A stretch of 64,000 nt of DNA from Pyrinomonadaceae bacterium (GTDB lineage: Bacteria > Acidobacteriota > Blastocatellia > Pyrinomonadales > Pyrinomonadaceae). Location of the stretch: assembly GCA_019694355.1 (NCBI GenBank), contig JAIBCB010000003.1, positions 674,669 through 738,668 of the forward strand, written 5' to 3'. The first letter of the stretch is position 1. The number at the start of each line of letters is the position of its first letter. The notes beneath the pieces were generated by a model, which was given only the letters and a program-made list of their open reading frames with translations, was not told the DNA's origin and did no database searches. The translations under genes and the position numbers were made by a program. Positions 33,214 to 41,330 of this stretch are shown piece by piece.

Positions 33214-34590
33214 CTACCTCCTGTCGCAAGCAGTGGCCGCAGCGGCCGACTCGGTTTCGAGTCCGGCGTCGATCCACGCTTTTGTGCCGCCCGTGACGTT
33301 GTTTATCTCGGCCACGCCTGCATTCTCAAGGATACCGCTTGCGAGACTCGAACGATAACCGCTCTGGCAGATGACGAATGTCGTGCGACTTGGATCGACG
33401 CGATCCAGTTCGCGTGAAAGCATATCGAGCGGGATGTTGACCGCACCTTTCGCATGCCCGGCGGCGTATTCTGCCGGCCGCCGAACATCGATCAACTGAG
33501 CGTTCGATGTGCCTGCAATGAAGGTTGCTGCCGCCTCGACAGAAACTTGTGGCGTCGTCTTTACCGGCGTGTTCTCGCGAAGCAGAATGTAATCTGCCGC
33601 GGTCTCAAAGCCTATGCGCGCAAGCCGCATAACGGCCTCTTTGACCTGTTCGTAACTAGCCGCAGCGATCGCGATCGGAGTTCCGACCGGGATCATCTGA
33701 CCCGCCCAGGAAGCAAATTGCCCGCCGAGCCCGATGTTTATCGAGTTCGGTATATGTCCTGCGCCGTATTCGGCCGCATTTCGTACGTCGATGATCACAC
33801 CTGAAAAATTCGCAGCTTGCTCGCCCGTTATTTCCTGCGGCACAGCGATCTCAGAAAGTGAAGACGCACCCTCAAGATTCTTTGCCGCACTTGCCGCAAA
33901 ATATGCCGGGGCGGCCGGCTGATCGGCAGTTACGATCCGCACGAATTCTTCCTTTGTCATCGGCTTCAGGGCGTAGTTGAATTTGCGCTGTTCGCCGAGC
34001 GTCGAGAAAGTCTCTTTTGATAAGGAGCGTCCGCAAAGGCTGCCTGCACCGTGAGCCGGAAAGACGAGCGTTTCATCCGACAGCGGCATTATCTTGTCGT
34101 GGAGCGAATCATAGAGCATCGCGGCCATCTGTTCTGCCGTAAAGCCTTTAGACCCAACAAGATCGGGCCTTCCGACGTCGCCGACAAAGAGCGTGTCGCC
34201 CGTAAACAGCCTTTCAGGTTCGCCTTCTGCTGTCGCAAGTATCGAGATGCCTTCCGGCGTATGGCCAGGTGTCTCATATATGCGTAGGCGAATATATCCA
34301 ACAGTCAAGATGTCGCCGTCCTTGACCTTGAGCGTTTCGAACCCAGTTTCGGCCTTTTGCCCAAAGACGATCTGTGCGCCGGTCTTTGCGGCGAGCTCTT
34401 TGTGGCCGCTAACGAAATCCGCATGCGAGTGAGTCTCGATCACGTACTTTATCTTTGCGCCGTCAGCTTCCGCCTCGTCGATGTACTGCTGAACATCTCT
34501 CTGCGGATCGATGATCGCCGCTTCGCCATTCGAACCAAGATAATAAGAGGCGTGCGATAGGCAGCCCAGATAGAATTGCTTGAAATGCAT
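33214..34590 (-). CDS. MBL-fold persulfide dioxygenase-like protein with two rhodanese domains
   Basis: In this 458-residue protein residues 1-245 form a metallo-beta-lactamase fold with THSHADFVSGH, TPGHTPEG and FTGDTLFVGDVGRPDL, typical of ETHE1/Blh/CstB-type enzymes. Two rhodanese domains follow. The first has IAIAAASYEQ where the active-site loop should be, so it lacks the Cys. The second has FVICQSGYRSS with Cys. ETHE1/CstB enzymes oxidise persulfides to sulfite and pass sulfur to thiosulfate. The gene overlaps the upstream stop by 1 nt (TAATG). Confidence 0.87.
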   Translation of the reverse strand: MHFKQFYLGCLSHASYYLGSNGEAAIIDPQRDVQQYIDEAEADGAKIKYVIETHSHADFVSGHKELAAKTGAQIVFGQKAETGFETLKVKDGDILTVGYIRLRIYETPGHTPEGISILATAEGEPERLFTGDTLFVGDVGRPDLVGSKGFTAEQMAAMLYDSLHDKIMPLSDETLVFPAHGAGSLCGRSLSKETFSTLGEQRKFNYALKPMTKEEFVRIVTADQPAAPAYFAASAAKNLEGASSLSEIAVPQEITGEQAANFSGVIIDVRNAAEYGAGHIPNSINIGLGGQFASWAGQMIPVGTPIAIAAASYEQVKEAVMRLARIGFETAADYILLRENTPVKTTPQVSVEAAATFIAGTSNAQLIDVRRPAEYAAGHAKGAVNIPLDMLSRELDRVDPSRTTFVICQSGYRSSLASGILENAGVAEINNVTGGTKAWIDAGLETESAAAATACDRR

Positions 34591-35141
34591 TAACTTGCCT
34601 CCACATTACAACACGTATTGCCGCGAGCTTTGTTCCACGGCATTCGAGCCAAGAGCATCGCCATTCCGCACCAGTCGGTCGCTCCGGCAAATGTCAGGCC
34701 AGCACCGAACAGGCCGGAAAGGACAAAGAAGTATTGCGATACCGTAAACCCAAGAACGACGCTCGTCAAGATGAGCAGTCCGGCGGTGAACCGCACTTGC
34801 CGTTCGAGCGACCATACTTTTGAGTCGCCCTTGATGATCGGAAGGTCGGCGGCCTCCCATGCCTGCATTCCGCCTTTGATGACGTGAATGTCGGTGAAAC
34901 CCTTTGCCGCAAGACGCTCGGCCGCCTGTGTCGCACGGCCTCCAGAGCGGCACATCAGATAGACCGGCTTTGAGTGGTCGATCTCTTCTGCGTGTTTCTC
35001 GAAGTTCGAGAGCGGCATAAGCTGCGCTTCGGCGATGCGTTGGCTGTTGAATTCGGAGAACTCACGCACATCGATCACCTGACATTCGGCTTCGCCGTTC
35101 AAAAGCGAATTTATTTCTTCGACTGTTGCTTGTTTGATCAT
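34590..35141 (-). CDS. Rhodanese-DUF2892 membrane protein (YgaP-like)
   Basis: In this 183-residue product residues 1-110 are a rhodanese domain (CQVIDVREFSEF; active-site Cys in YLMCRSGGRATQAAE). A DUF2892-type hairpin of two membrane helices follows (FTAGLLILTSVVLGF; FFVLSGLFGAGLTFAG). It is the layout of E. coli YgaP, a membrane-bound sulfurtransferase. It is the first gene of the operon, directly downstream of the palindromic operator, and its stop overlaps the next start. Confidence 0.87.
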   Translation of the reverse strand: MIKQATVEEINSLLNGEAECQVIDVREFSEFNSQRIAEAQLMPLSNFEKHAEEIDHSKPVYLMCRSGGRATQAAERLAAKGFTDIHVIKGGMQAWEAADLPIIKGDSKVWSLERQVRFTAGLLILTSVVLGFTVSQYFFVLSGLFGAGLTFAGATDWCGMAMLLARMPWNKARGNTCCNVEAS

Positions 35142-35170
35142 AAGGCAATATACTTTAACGTAATATGAGT

Positions 35171-35190
35171 ATATAACTATACAGTTATAT
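35171..35190. promoter_or_regulatory. Palindromic operator between arsR-type gene and rhodanese operon
   Basis: The site is the perfect inverted repeat ATATAACT-ATAC-AGTTATAT in the 62-nt divergent gap. It is AT-rich in a GC-rich genome and resembles operators of sulfide/persulfide-responsive ArsR regulators (BigR/SqrR type). It could repress both directions. Confidence 0.7.
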
Positions 35191-35203
35191 TAGCAAATGT
35201 AGA

Positions 35204-35530
35204 ATGGAAGAGCGAATGATGTCACCCGAAGCCCTATTATTGGTCGCCTCAAGGTTCAAGGTTCTTGCCGAACCGATGCGCCTGCAGATCCTTCAGATAC
35301 TGAAGAACGGTGAGGCGAGCGTTAACGAATTGACCGAAGCGGTCGCGTCAACACAGCCGAACGTCAGTAAACATCTACGCGTATTGCAGGATGAAGAGCT
35401 CGTCGCTCGACGGCAAGTCGGCAACAACGTCTTTTACCGTATTTCGGACAAGACGGTCTTTAAGTTGTGTGATGTCGTCTGCGGCAGCCTCAAGAACAAA
35501 TTCGAGGAGCAAGCCGCGATCTTTGCGTGA
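35204..35530 (+). CDS. ArsR-family repressor, probable persulfide sensor
   Basis: The 108-residue winged-helix protein has LAEPMRLQILQIL, recognition helix TQPNVSKHLRVLQD and wing ARRQVGNNVFYRI. Cys89 and Cys93 (KLCDVVCGSL) form a CX3C pair in the last helix. The metal-binding ELCVCD motif of arsenic sensors is absent, and only the C-terminal part of the two-Cys BigR/SqrR sensor is obvious. Its divergent position from the rhodanese/MBL operon indicates local control. Starts at 35204, 35216 or 35219 are possible. The last codons are duplicated at 38395-38417. Confidence 0.82.
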   Translation: MEERMMSPEALLLVASRFKVLAEPMRLQILQILKNGEASVNELTEAVASTQPNVSKHLRVLQDEELVARRQVGNNVFYRISDKTVFKLCDVVCGSLKNKFEEQAAIFA

Positions 35531-35532
35531 TC
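35510..35532 (+). repeat. Direct repeat, arsR 3' end, copy A
   Basis: CAAGCCGCGATC-TTTGCGTGATC covers the last codons (QAAIFA-stop) of the ArsR gene plus TC. It recurs at 38395-38417 with one synonymous difference (CAA/CAG). Twenty of the 23 bases, 35513-35532, form one unbroken identical run. Confidence 0.85.
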
Positions 35533-35593
35533 CGGGCGGACGACCGCGTACGATTACGACGGCCTCAACCGTCTCACGAAGATCACCGATGCT

Positions 35594-37561
35594 TTGTCGA
35601 ACGCGACGAATTTCGAATACGATCTTCGATCCCATCTGACAAAGGTCAAAGACGCGTTGAATCAGGAATATACTTTCACCTACGATCCGCTTGGGCGACA
35701 GCTTACCCAGACGCGGGCCGGAACGACGATGAGTTTTGAGTACGATGCAGTCGGGAACCGCAAGAAACGCACTGATCACATGGGCCGCGTGACAAACTAC
35801 ACTTTCGATGTATTGAATCGGCTGACAAACATACAATACGGTGCGGGAGGTGATGAACAGCATTCAAAATTGTACGCTTATGATGAATTGTCACGCTTGA
35901 CCTCCGCGACAAACGAAGCCGGAACGGTTGCATTTACATATGACAATCGTGGGCGTTTAAAAACGGAGACCGACGTTTACGGCCACGTCATCGAGAATGG
36001 CTATGACGCAGCCAATCGCAGAACCACACTTAAAATAGATTCTGCTAATTACGCAACGTATTCCTACGATCTGGCGAACCGTCTGACGGGAATTACGGAT
36101 GTTTCTGACAGCACCTCGATCAGTTTCAGCTACGACTATGCAAATCGTTTGACATCGCGTTACTATCCGAACAGTCTGACGACGACCTACGAGTATGACG
36201 GGATGTCGCGACTTACCAGATTAAAAGACGCGAACACAGCGGCGACATTGTTCGACCGACAGTATGCATACAACACAGCAAATCAGATCGCTCAGATCGC
36301 GGAGATCACTGGAACGAAAACATTTGGTTACGATAATATCGACAGGTTGACCTCGGTTTCAGGCACAGCGACGGAGAGCTATGCATTTGATGCTGTCGGC
36401 AATCGCACAAGCAGTCATTTGAGTTCGAGTTATTCGTATTCGCCGTTTAATCGGCTGACGGCGACGCAGACGGCTAATTTTGGCTACGATGCGGATGGTA
36501 ATAATACGTCGATGGCTGAGGGGAGCGATTTTTGGCGATTTGGGTTTGATAGGGAGAATCGCTTGTATTCAGCCTCGACCAGAAAGCGGTCTGTCCGCTA
36601 TCAATACGATGCTTTGGGCCGCAGGGTGCGACGGCACACGCCGGGAACGAAGGAATTGACGAAATACACGTATGACGGGCTGGATGTGATAATGGATGAC
36701 GACATAAATTCCGGTCTTACAAAGTATGTGAACGGGCCGGGGATCGATAATAAGTTGCGGGCTGCAAACGGCACGAACGTTTCATATTTCCTAGCCGATC
36801 ATCTCGGAAGCACTAATGGATTGACTGACGCAACCGGAGCCTTGACAGCTTCAAATGCTTACGACAGTTTCGGGAATCCAACAAATCCGAGTTTTCCGTC
36901 TCGCTTTCAGTTCACGGGACGTGAGTACGATCCGTTGACGAAACTTCAGTTTTCCAGAGCTAGGTTCTACGCCCCGAAACTCGGACGATTCATCTCTGAA
37001 GATCCAATTGGCTTTCGCGGGAACGATATAAATCTTTACGGCTACGTCAATGACAATCCAACTTCAAAGAATGATCCCACGGGTCTTATTGATTTAGGGT
37101 ACGGTTCTCCAACTGGTCCAAAACCACCTTTTTCTCATTTTCCTCCGACAAAATCGACAAAACCGAAAGGGACTGACTGGTGCGGACCATCTGGAAGCGG
37201 CTTTTGGGGCTGGGCGGTTCCTGACGGTGTAGGCGGTTTCAATTTCGCCGAGCCATGCAAGAATCACGACGAATGTTACGGCACTTGCGGGCGACCAAAG
37301 GAGCAGTGCGACCAAAATCTAAGAACCGATATCGAAGAAGTTTGTAAGCAAGCAGGCTCACAATGCCCCGGTTACGCCGATAAATATTTCAAAGGGGTTA
37401 CAGATTACTATTGGGAATTTCTTGGTCTGCATCCCGGACAAACGGCTTATGATTCAGCCCAACAACAAAGTGGCTGCGTGACGTGTCGCCCGATACCCAG
37501 ACCTTCTCCAACTCCTCGCTGGCAACAAAATGGATGCTGGGGTGGAGTTCGTGGATGCTGA
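35594..37561 (+). CDS. 5'-truncated RHS protein with phospholipase A2-like toxin tip
   Basis: The frame is open from the arsR stop; the first usable start is TTG 35594, giving 655 residues. YD/RHS repeats (YEYDGMSRLTRLKD, FGYDNIDRLTSVSG) lead to the core end, RARFYAPKLGRFISEDPIGF and NDNPTSKNDPTGL. The variable tip carries WCGPSGSG and EPCKNHDECYGTCG, the Ca-loop and CxxHDxCY active site of phospholipase A2. The core is about half the usual length and lacks a secretion N-terminus, so it is probably an inactive fragment or recombination donor. The tip could still be functional if spliced to a full core. Confidence 0.75.
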   Translation: MSNATNFEYDLRSHLTKVKDALNQEYTFTYDPLGRQLTQTRAGTTMSFEYDAVGNRKKRTDHMGRVTNYTFDVLNRLTNIQYGAGGDEQHSKLYAYDELSRLTSATNEAGTVAFTYDNRGRLKTETDVYGHVIENGYDAANRRTTLKIDSANYATYSYDLANRLTGITDVSDSTSISFSYDYANRLTSRYYPNSLTTTYEYDGMSRLTRLKDANTAATLFDRQYAYNTANQIAQIAEITGTKTFGYDNIDRLTSVSGTATESYAFDAVGNRTSSHLSSSYSYSPFNRLTATQTANFGYDADGNNTSMAEGSDFWRFGFDRENRLYSASTRKRSVRYQYDALGRRVRRHTPGTKELTKYTYDGLDVIMDDDINSGLTKYVNGPGIDNKLRAANGTNVSYFLADHLGSTNGLTDATGALTASNAYDSFGNPTNPSFPSRFQFTGREYDPLTKLQFSRARFYAPKLGRFISEDPIGFRGNDINLYGYVNDNPTSKNDPTGLIDLGYGSPTGPKPPFSHFPPTKSTKPKGTDWCGPSGSGFWGWAVPDGVGGFNFAEPCKNHDECYGTCGRPKEQCDQNLRTDIEEVCKQAGSQCPGYADKYFKGVTDYYWEFLGLHPGQTAYDSAQQQSGCVTCRPIPRPSPTPRWQQNGCWGGVRGC

Positions 37562-37615
37562 TGGCGGCGAGACGCACTCGGCTACGCTGTCAGAACACAA
37601 ACCTGAGGTTGCTGT

Positions 37616-38236
37616 ATGCATAAACGTTTGACAGGCTTCCATTTGGTGGTGGTGGCGTTATTTTTTATTTTTTCTTCTTCTTGCGGCATTGGTAACATCG
37701 GCGGTGCGGGGTGGGACACTCAGTCCGACAAAGACAGTGCAAGAAACTATCCGACCATCGTATCCAACCGCATCAGGCTTACGTCCGAAGAAGTGTCATA
37801 CGGAACTTTTGAGCAGAAGTTCACGTCAGTTTTTGAAGACTTTCGATATCACGGCGAGCCTGTTCCGTCCTCAGAAAGTATCAATACTCAAATTTCCGGC
37901 ACACCATATTCAGTTTCATATAAAGATTTTGTTCTTAAGGTCTATCGAGCGGAGAGCGCCATCCTAGAAAGAAAATTGCCTAGTGTGTTCTATATGCACC
38001 CGGTGAGTTCGGCCGTCATCCCTGGAAAATCTCCTGCTGACGACCGGATACTTTGTCGCACCAACTCGCGAGCAACGACCGGGCTGCACTATATTCTTAT
38101 TGCTGACGGGAATGGTGAGATCTTGTTTGAAAAAGTTGTCACGGCGGCAGAGGACTGGGACATCTTGCTAGGAGAATCTGGTGAAATTATTATCGGAGGC
38201 TCTCACACAAAAACTGTGATTGCACTCAACAAATGA
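37616..38236 (+). CDS. Lipoprotein, candidate immunity protein for the PLA2-like tip
   Basis: In this 206-residue product the signal peptide ends in FSSSCGIG, a plausible lipobox. The domain is otherwise unrecognised. It starts 54 nt after the RHS toxin stop and precedes a displaced RHS tip. This is the usual position of immunity genes in RHS loci. A periplasmic lipoprotein would suit protection against a membrane-attacking phospholipase. The role is inferred from position only. Confidence 0.55.
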   Translation: MHKRLTGFHLVVVALFFIFSSSCGIGNIGGAGWDTQSDKDSARNYPTIVSNRIRLTSEEVSYGTFEQKFTSVFEDFRYHGEPVPSSESINTQISGTPYSVSYKDFVLKVYRAESAILERKLPSVFYMHPVSSAVIPGKSPADDRILCRTNSRATTGLHYILIADGNGEILFEKVVTAAEDWDILLGESGEIIIGGSHTKTVIALNK

Positions 38237-38237
38237 C

Positions 38238-38387
38238 GGTTTCCCGACGCGGTATCAATAAACTGGACGGGAGTTTGATAATTTCACAGGCTTGCAATAT
38301 TCTCGTGCCAGATTCTACGACCCGAAGACCGGACGATTCAGCTCGGAAGACCCGATCGGCTTCAACGGCGGTGTTCCGTCGCATTAA
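38238..38387 (+). pseudogene. Displaced orphan RHS core tip
   Basis: Two nt after the immunity-gene stop, a frame reads GFPTRYQ-stop-TGREFDNF, then LQYSRARFYDPKTGRFSSED and PIGFNGGVPSH-stop. It aligns with the core end of the intact RHS gene (FPSRFQFTGREYD ... ARFYAPKLGRFISEDPIGF). An in-frame TAA (38256-38258) replaces a conserved Phe codon. It is the remnant of an older tip that was pushed downstream when the PLA2/immunity pair entered. Confidence 0.75.
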
Positions 38388-38394
38388 CGGTTCA

Positions 38395-38417
38395 CAGGCC
38401 GCGATCTTTGCGTGATC
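38395..38417 (+). repeat. Direct repeat, arsR 3' end, copy B
   Basis: CAGGCCGCGATC-TTTGCGTGATC repeats the final arsR codons. Bases just upstream (CGGTTCACAGG) can also be read as the RHS motif RFTGR, so the junction shows microhomology between RHS and the arsR end. The repeat touches the stop of the convergent methyltransferase gene (38416). Confidence 0.85.
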
Positions 38418-39099
38418 AGGCCTTTGCGTACGTTATGACCCAGCGGTCGGGTTCGCCGTCATTTTCTGCGGGGCAGACGACGAAATCTTTTTGTTGCAAT
38501 CCGCTTACCTGAAAGCGTGAAAGATCTTTTCGAGATAACGGCCAGGGCACTTGGTCGAGCGGCTCGTCATCTTCGCGGCCGCGTGTGACGACGACCAGTT
38601 CACCGCGATCTTTTACAAAACGAGCGACGGCATCGATCGCGTCCTCGCGCATTTCGATCGGCAGCGGCTGGATCGTGTAGATCTCGAGGACAAAGTCGAA
38701 AGCCCCGATCCAACCACGCGGCGGCTCGAAAAGATTCATAACTTCGAATTGGACCTTTTCGGTGCCATAGAGTTTCTTTGCCCATTCGATGGCGGTCGGT
38801 GAAAGGTCGAATGCGCTGACCTCAAACCCAAGATCATTAAGGTAATTTGCGTCATCGCCGAGCCCGCAGCCGACGACCAGCGCCTTGCGCCCATCTCCTT
38901 TTAAACCGTTCGTCTCTGCCCACTGTTTGAAATAAGGATTCGGTTCGAGATCCGCCCAAGGGATCATTTCAGTATCACCGGCCGCTTCCTTGTAAAGTGC
39001 GTCAAACCAACCCATTGCGTCACCACGCTCGTTATATTCGGACGCGATCTCACCGACGCGAGCACGTACAGCTTCGATATCTTTTTTACCGTTAGTCAT
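38416..39099 (-). CDS. Class I SAM-dependent methyltransferase, TPMT-like
   Basis: The product has 227 residues. Motif I is ALVVGCGLGDDANYL, and motif II (VSAFDLSPTAIEWA) follows. The N-terminal WFDALYKEAAGDTEMIPWAD matches the substrate-side start of thiopurine methyltransferase-like enzymes. Bacterial members methylate S, Se or Te compounds, but others have unknown substrates. It lies convergently at the end of the RHS cassette, and its own start region is intact. Confidence 0.75.
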   Translation of the reverse strand: MTNGKKDIEAVRARVGEIASEYNERGDAMGWFDALYKEAAGDTEMIPWADLEPNPYFKQWAETNGLKGDGRKALVVGCGLGDDANYLNDLGFEVSAFDLSPTAIEWAKKLYGTEKVQFEVMNLFEPPRGWIGAFDFVLEIYTIQPLPIEMREDAIDAVARFVKDRGELVVVTRGREDDEPLDQVPWPLSRKDLSRFQVSGLQQKDFVVCPAENDGEPDRWVITYAKA

Positions 39100-39167
39100 A
39101 CGTCAATGATACATTCCGAACCGTCCTGGCTTGTAGTCCATCAGAGGAACTACACAAGAAAACGAAT

Positions 39168-39200
39168 AAAAAAATGGCACTGAGATGAGCCTCAGTGCCA
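39168..39200 (-). terminator. Rho-independent terminator of the subtilase gene
   Basis: TGGCACTGAG (39175-39184) and CTCAGTGCCA (39191-39200) form a 10-bp stem. On the minus strand a run of seven T (39168-39174) follows. It lies 30 nt beyond the subtilase stop. Confidence 0.85.
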
Positions 39201-39230
39201 AAGTCAGCGGGCTGTGGAGAAAATTGATCT

Positions 39231-41330
39231 TTAAGGTGCCGGCTGCATTGCCGGAGTGTCGTCTCCGAGGATCGCATGAGCAGAATAGCCGCCGCCGTCG
39301 CTTACAAGGACGCCGTCGCTTACGAGTACGCCATCGCTGACAAGCACGCCGTCGCTTACGAGGACGCCGTCACGATTGAAGCGTGGCGTTGGGCTGCCGC
39401 CCATCGCATCAGAGCTCAGGAAGAGCGAACCGTCGCTGACGAGAACTCCGCTGCTGCTGATCGCCCCTTGGAAGAGGTTCAGGCTGCCGTAGGTCATCGA
39501 TGACGATCGCGTGATGGATACGCCGGAGAACGGTGTACTGTCGCTGACAAGAACTCCGTTTGCGTACATTCCCTGCCAGCGAGTCATTAGGTCATCGCCG
39601 TAAAGGAATCCATAGTTCGTGATAACGCCCTTACCCCAATAGATCGGGGTTCCCCAGAAGTCGCTGGCCTGATTCGTAGGCAAATGACCGCTCAGCATTG
39701 GGCTTCCGTTGGCTACGAATCGTCCCGGACGGATAAGACGGGTGATGCGTATCGCTCCGTCTGCGTTGAGAAGGCCAGCTCCCTGCTCGAGCGAATTTGC
39801 TCCCTGCAGCGGTTGGGCGGAATACATAATGATCGCCTTGACGAGGTTTGGCGTCAGAAGCGGATTCAACTGCAGGAGCATCATTGCCGTTCCTGCGACC
39901 ATCGGAGCGGCCATTGACGTTCCGGACATATACATCACTTTGTCGCCATTGACGGTATCGTTTCCTGTGCGAAGGGATGAATATGTGCGAGCAAGCATAT
40001 TCTCTTGCCCGTTGTAGTATGACCTCGCGCCGATGATCCTGTTGCCTGGTGCTACGACATCCGGTTTGATGAGATTGTCGTACTTCCGTGCACCATTCGG
40101 CAGAGTGCGATAGCCGCGTGTCGGGCCTCGTGAGCTGTATGAAGCGACTTGATCGTCAAGCCGCGAGTCCGTACCGAAAGTGTTTGCGGCACCGACCGTG
40201 ATCACCGACGGCTCGATGCCGGGAGAACCTATCGTGCCGTAGAGCTTGTTTCCTTCCTCGTCTTTTCCGTAGTTGCCTGCAGATGCGACGACCACTACAC
40301 CGGCGTTAACGACGCGTCGTGCCGCGATGCAGAGCGGGTCGTTGAGATAGCTGTCACTTGCGGGTGTGCCGAGGCTCATATTAACGACGCGGATATCCCA
40401 GATCGTTTTGTTCGCCACGACCCAATCAAGGGCTGCGATCAGACTGCTGGCTCTTCCTGTGCCGACACGGTTCAGCACGCGAAGGTTCAATATCTTTACG
40501 CCGTCTGCAACGCCGCGATACGAGCCGTTCTTGAATGTCGAATCGCCATCGAACATCGATGCGACGTGCGTGCCGTGTCCGTATGGATCGCCCGTAATAT
40601 TCTCGCCCGTAAAATCTCGGCTCAGATCGACCTTGCCGATGTATTGGCCGTACCAATTCTGGTTGAGCATTCGGTGCGACGTATCAATGCCGCTGTCGAT
40701 CACGGCGAGTCTGCCGGCGCTTCCATTAAGCCAGGTGAAATCGTTGTGGTCGCCAAGGTCAATGCCTGCCGACGGAAGGTTGATGCCCGTCGTGTTGCCT
40801 ATATGCTGAGAAGATGTGACTTCGCGATCTGGCGAAATATACGCAACATTCGGATCCTCAGAAAGCTCTCGTATCTTATCGAGCGGAAACTCCGCGGCGA
40901 CAAGGCCGAGATTGTTCAAAGTCTTGCTGACGCGTCCTCCCATTGAGCTGACTCGGGCTCCGACTGCGGACGAGAGACGGCGATTGGTCTGATTCTCGCG
41001 AGCGAATGTCGAAGCTCGATCGCCGGCCGGGAGCGCCCCGAACTGCTCATTCAGGCCGCTCTCCGACTTTAATTGAATGATCACCTTGCGGGTTTCATTC
41101 GGCGTTCTTTGTGCAAATGCGTCTTCTGCGTCGTTCTGGAGATCGGGCGCGATCTTCGTTTTTGCAACAACTTCGTCAAATGCAACTTGCTCCCTGACTG
41201 CAGGAACTTCGACCGGTGTGGAAAGGTCCGGCCTCGCCTTTACCAAACGTGCACTCTGCCCAAGCAGCGGCCCGGAAAGGGTCTGGAGCAGCAGTGCAGC
41301 TAGAAGAAGGAGGTTTCCTAAGAATTTCAT
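39231..41330 (-). CDS. Secreted S8 (subtilisin-like) peptidase with GVLVSD tandem repeats
   Basis: The 699-residue protein has a signal peptide, an inhibitor-I9-like propeptide (about 75-165, RKVIIQLKSESG ... VAYISPDREV) and a subtilase domain. The catalytic residues are Asp in LAVIDSGIDTS, His in GHGTHVAS and Ser in MSGTSMAAPMVAG. The C-terminal 150 residues hold scattered NGVLVSD/SGVLVSD motifs and four tandem DGVLVSDGVLVSD-type units, encoded by 18-bp repeats at about 39290-39370. It is an extracellular protease whose tail may mediate surface binding. Confidence 0.9.
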   Translation of the reverse strand: MKFLGNLLLLAALLLQTLSGPLLGQSARLVKARPDLSTPVEVPAVREQVAFDEVVAKTKIAPDLQNDAEDAFAQRTPNETRKVIIQLKSESGLNEQFGALPAGDRASTFARENQTNRRLSSAVGARVSSMGGRVSKTLNNLGLVAAEFPLDKIRELSEDPNVAYISPDREVTSSQHIGNTTGINLPSAGIDLGDHNDFTWLNGSAGRLAVIDSGIDTSHRMLNQNWYGQYIGKVDLSRDFTGENITGDPYGHGTHVASMFDGDSTFKNGSYRGVADGVKILNLRVLNRVGTGRASSLIAALDWVVANKTIWDIRVVNMSLGTPASDSYLNDPLCIAARRVVNAGVVVVASAGNYGKDEEGNKLYGTIGSPGIEPSVITVGAANTFGTDSRLDDQVASYSSRGPTRGYRTLPNGARKYDNLIKPDVVAPGNRIIGARSYYNGQENMLARTYSSLRTGNDTVNGDKVMYMSGTSMAAPMVAGTAMMLLQLNPLLTPNLVKAIIMYSAQPLQGANSLEQGAGLLNADGAIRITRLIRPGRFVANGSPMLSGHLPTNQASDFWGTPIYWGKGVITNYGFLYGDDLMTRWQGMYANGVLVSDSTPFSGVSITRSSSMTYGSLNLFQGAISSSGVLVSDGSLFLSSDAMGGSPTPRFNRDGVLVSDGVLVSDGVLVSDGVLVSDGGGYSAHAILGDDTPAMQPAP
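39290..39370 (-). repeat. 18-bp tandem repeat encoding GVLVSD
   Basis: On the plus strand units such as GACGCCGTCGCTTACRAG repeat about four times with few changes. On the minus strand each encodes the six residues G-V-L-V-S-D. The tract keeps frame, so unit-number change would lengthen or shorten the protease tail without a frameshift. Confidence 0.75.

Larger units (their letters stand above)
35533..38394 (+). mobile_element. RHS toxin-immunity cassette inserted at the arsR 3' end
   Basis: This 2.86-kb block holds a truncated RHS gene, an immunity candidate and a displaced RHS tip. It lies between two copies of the arsR 3' end (35510-35532 and 38395-38417). RHS coding sequence begins directly after the arsR stop, in the arsR frame, with no RHS N-terminus. 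No recombinase gene is present. Insertion, or exchange by recombination with a foreign arsR-RHS junction, would both give this picture. Confidence 0.5.

Noticed and set aside
35594..37561. Full-length RHS effector
   Set aside because: There is no N-terminal secretion or PAAR-like region and the core is about half the usual size; the block starts directly at the arsR stop.
38233..38415. 60-codon open frame after the immunity gene
   Set aside because: It is out of frame with the RHS homology, which is clear in another frame despite one stop.
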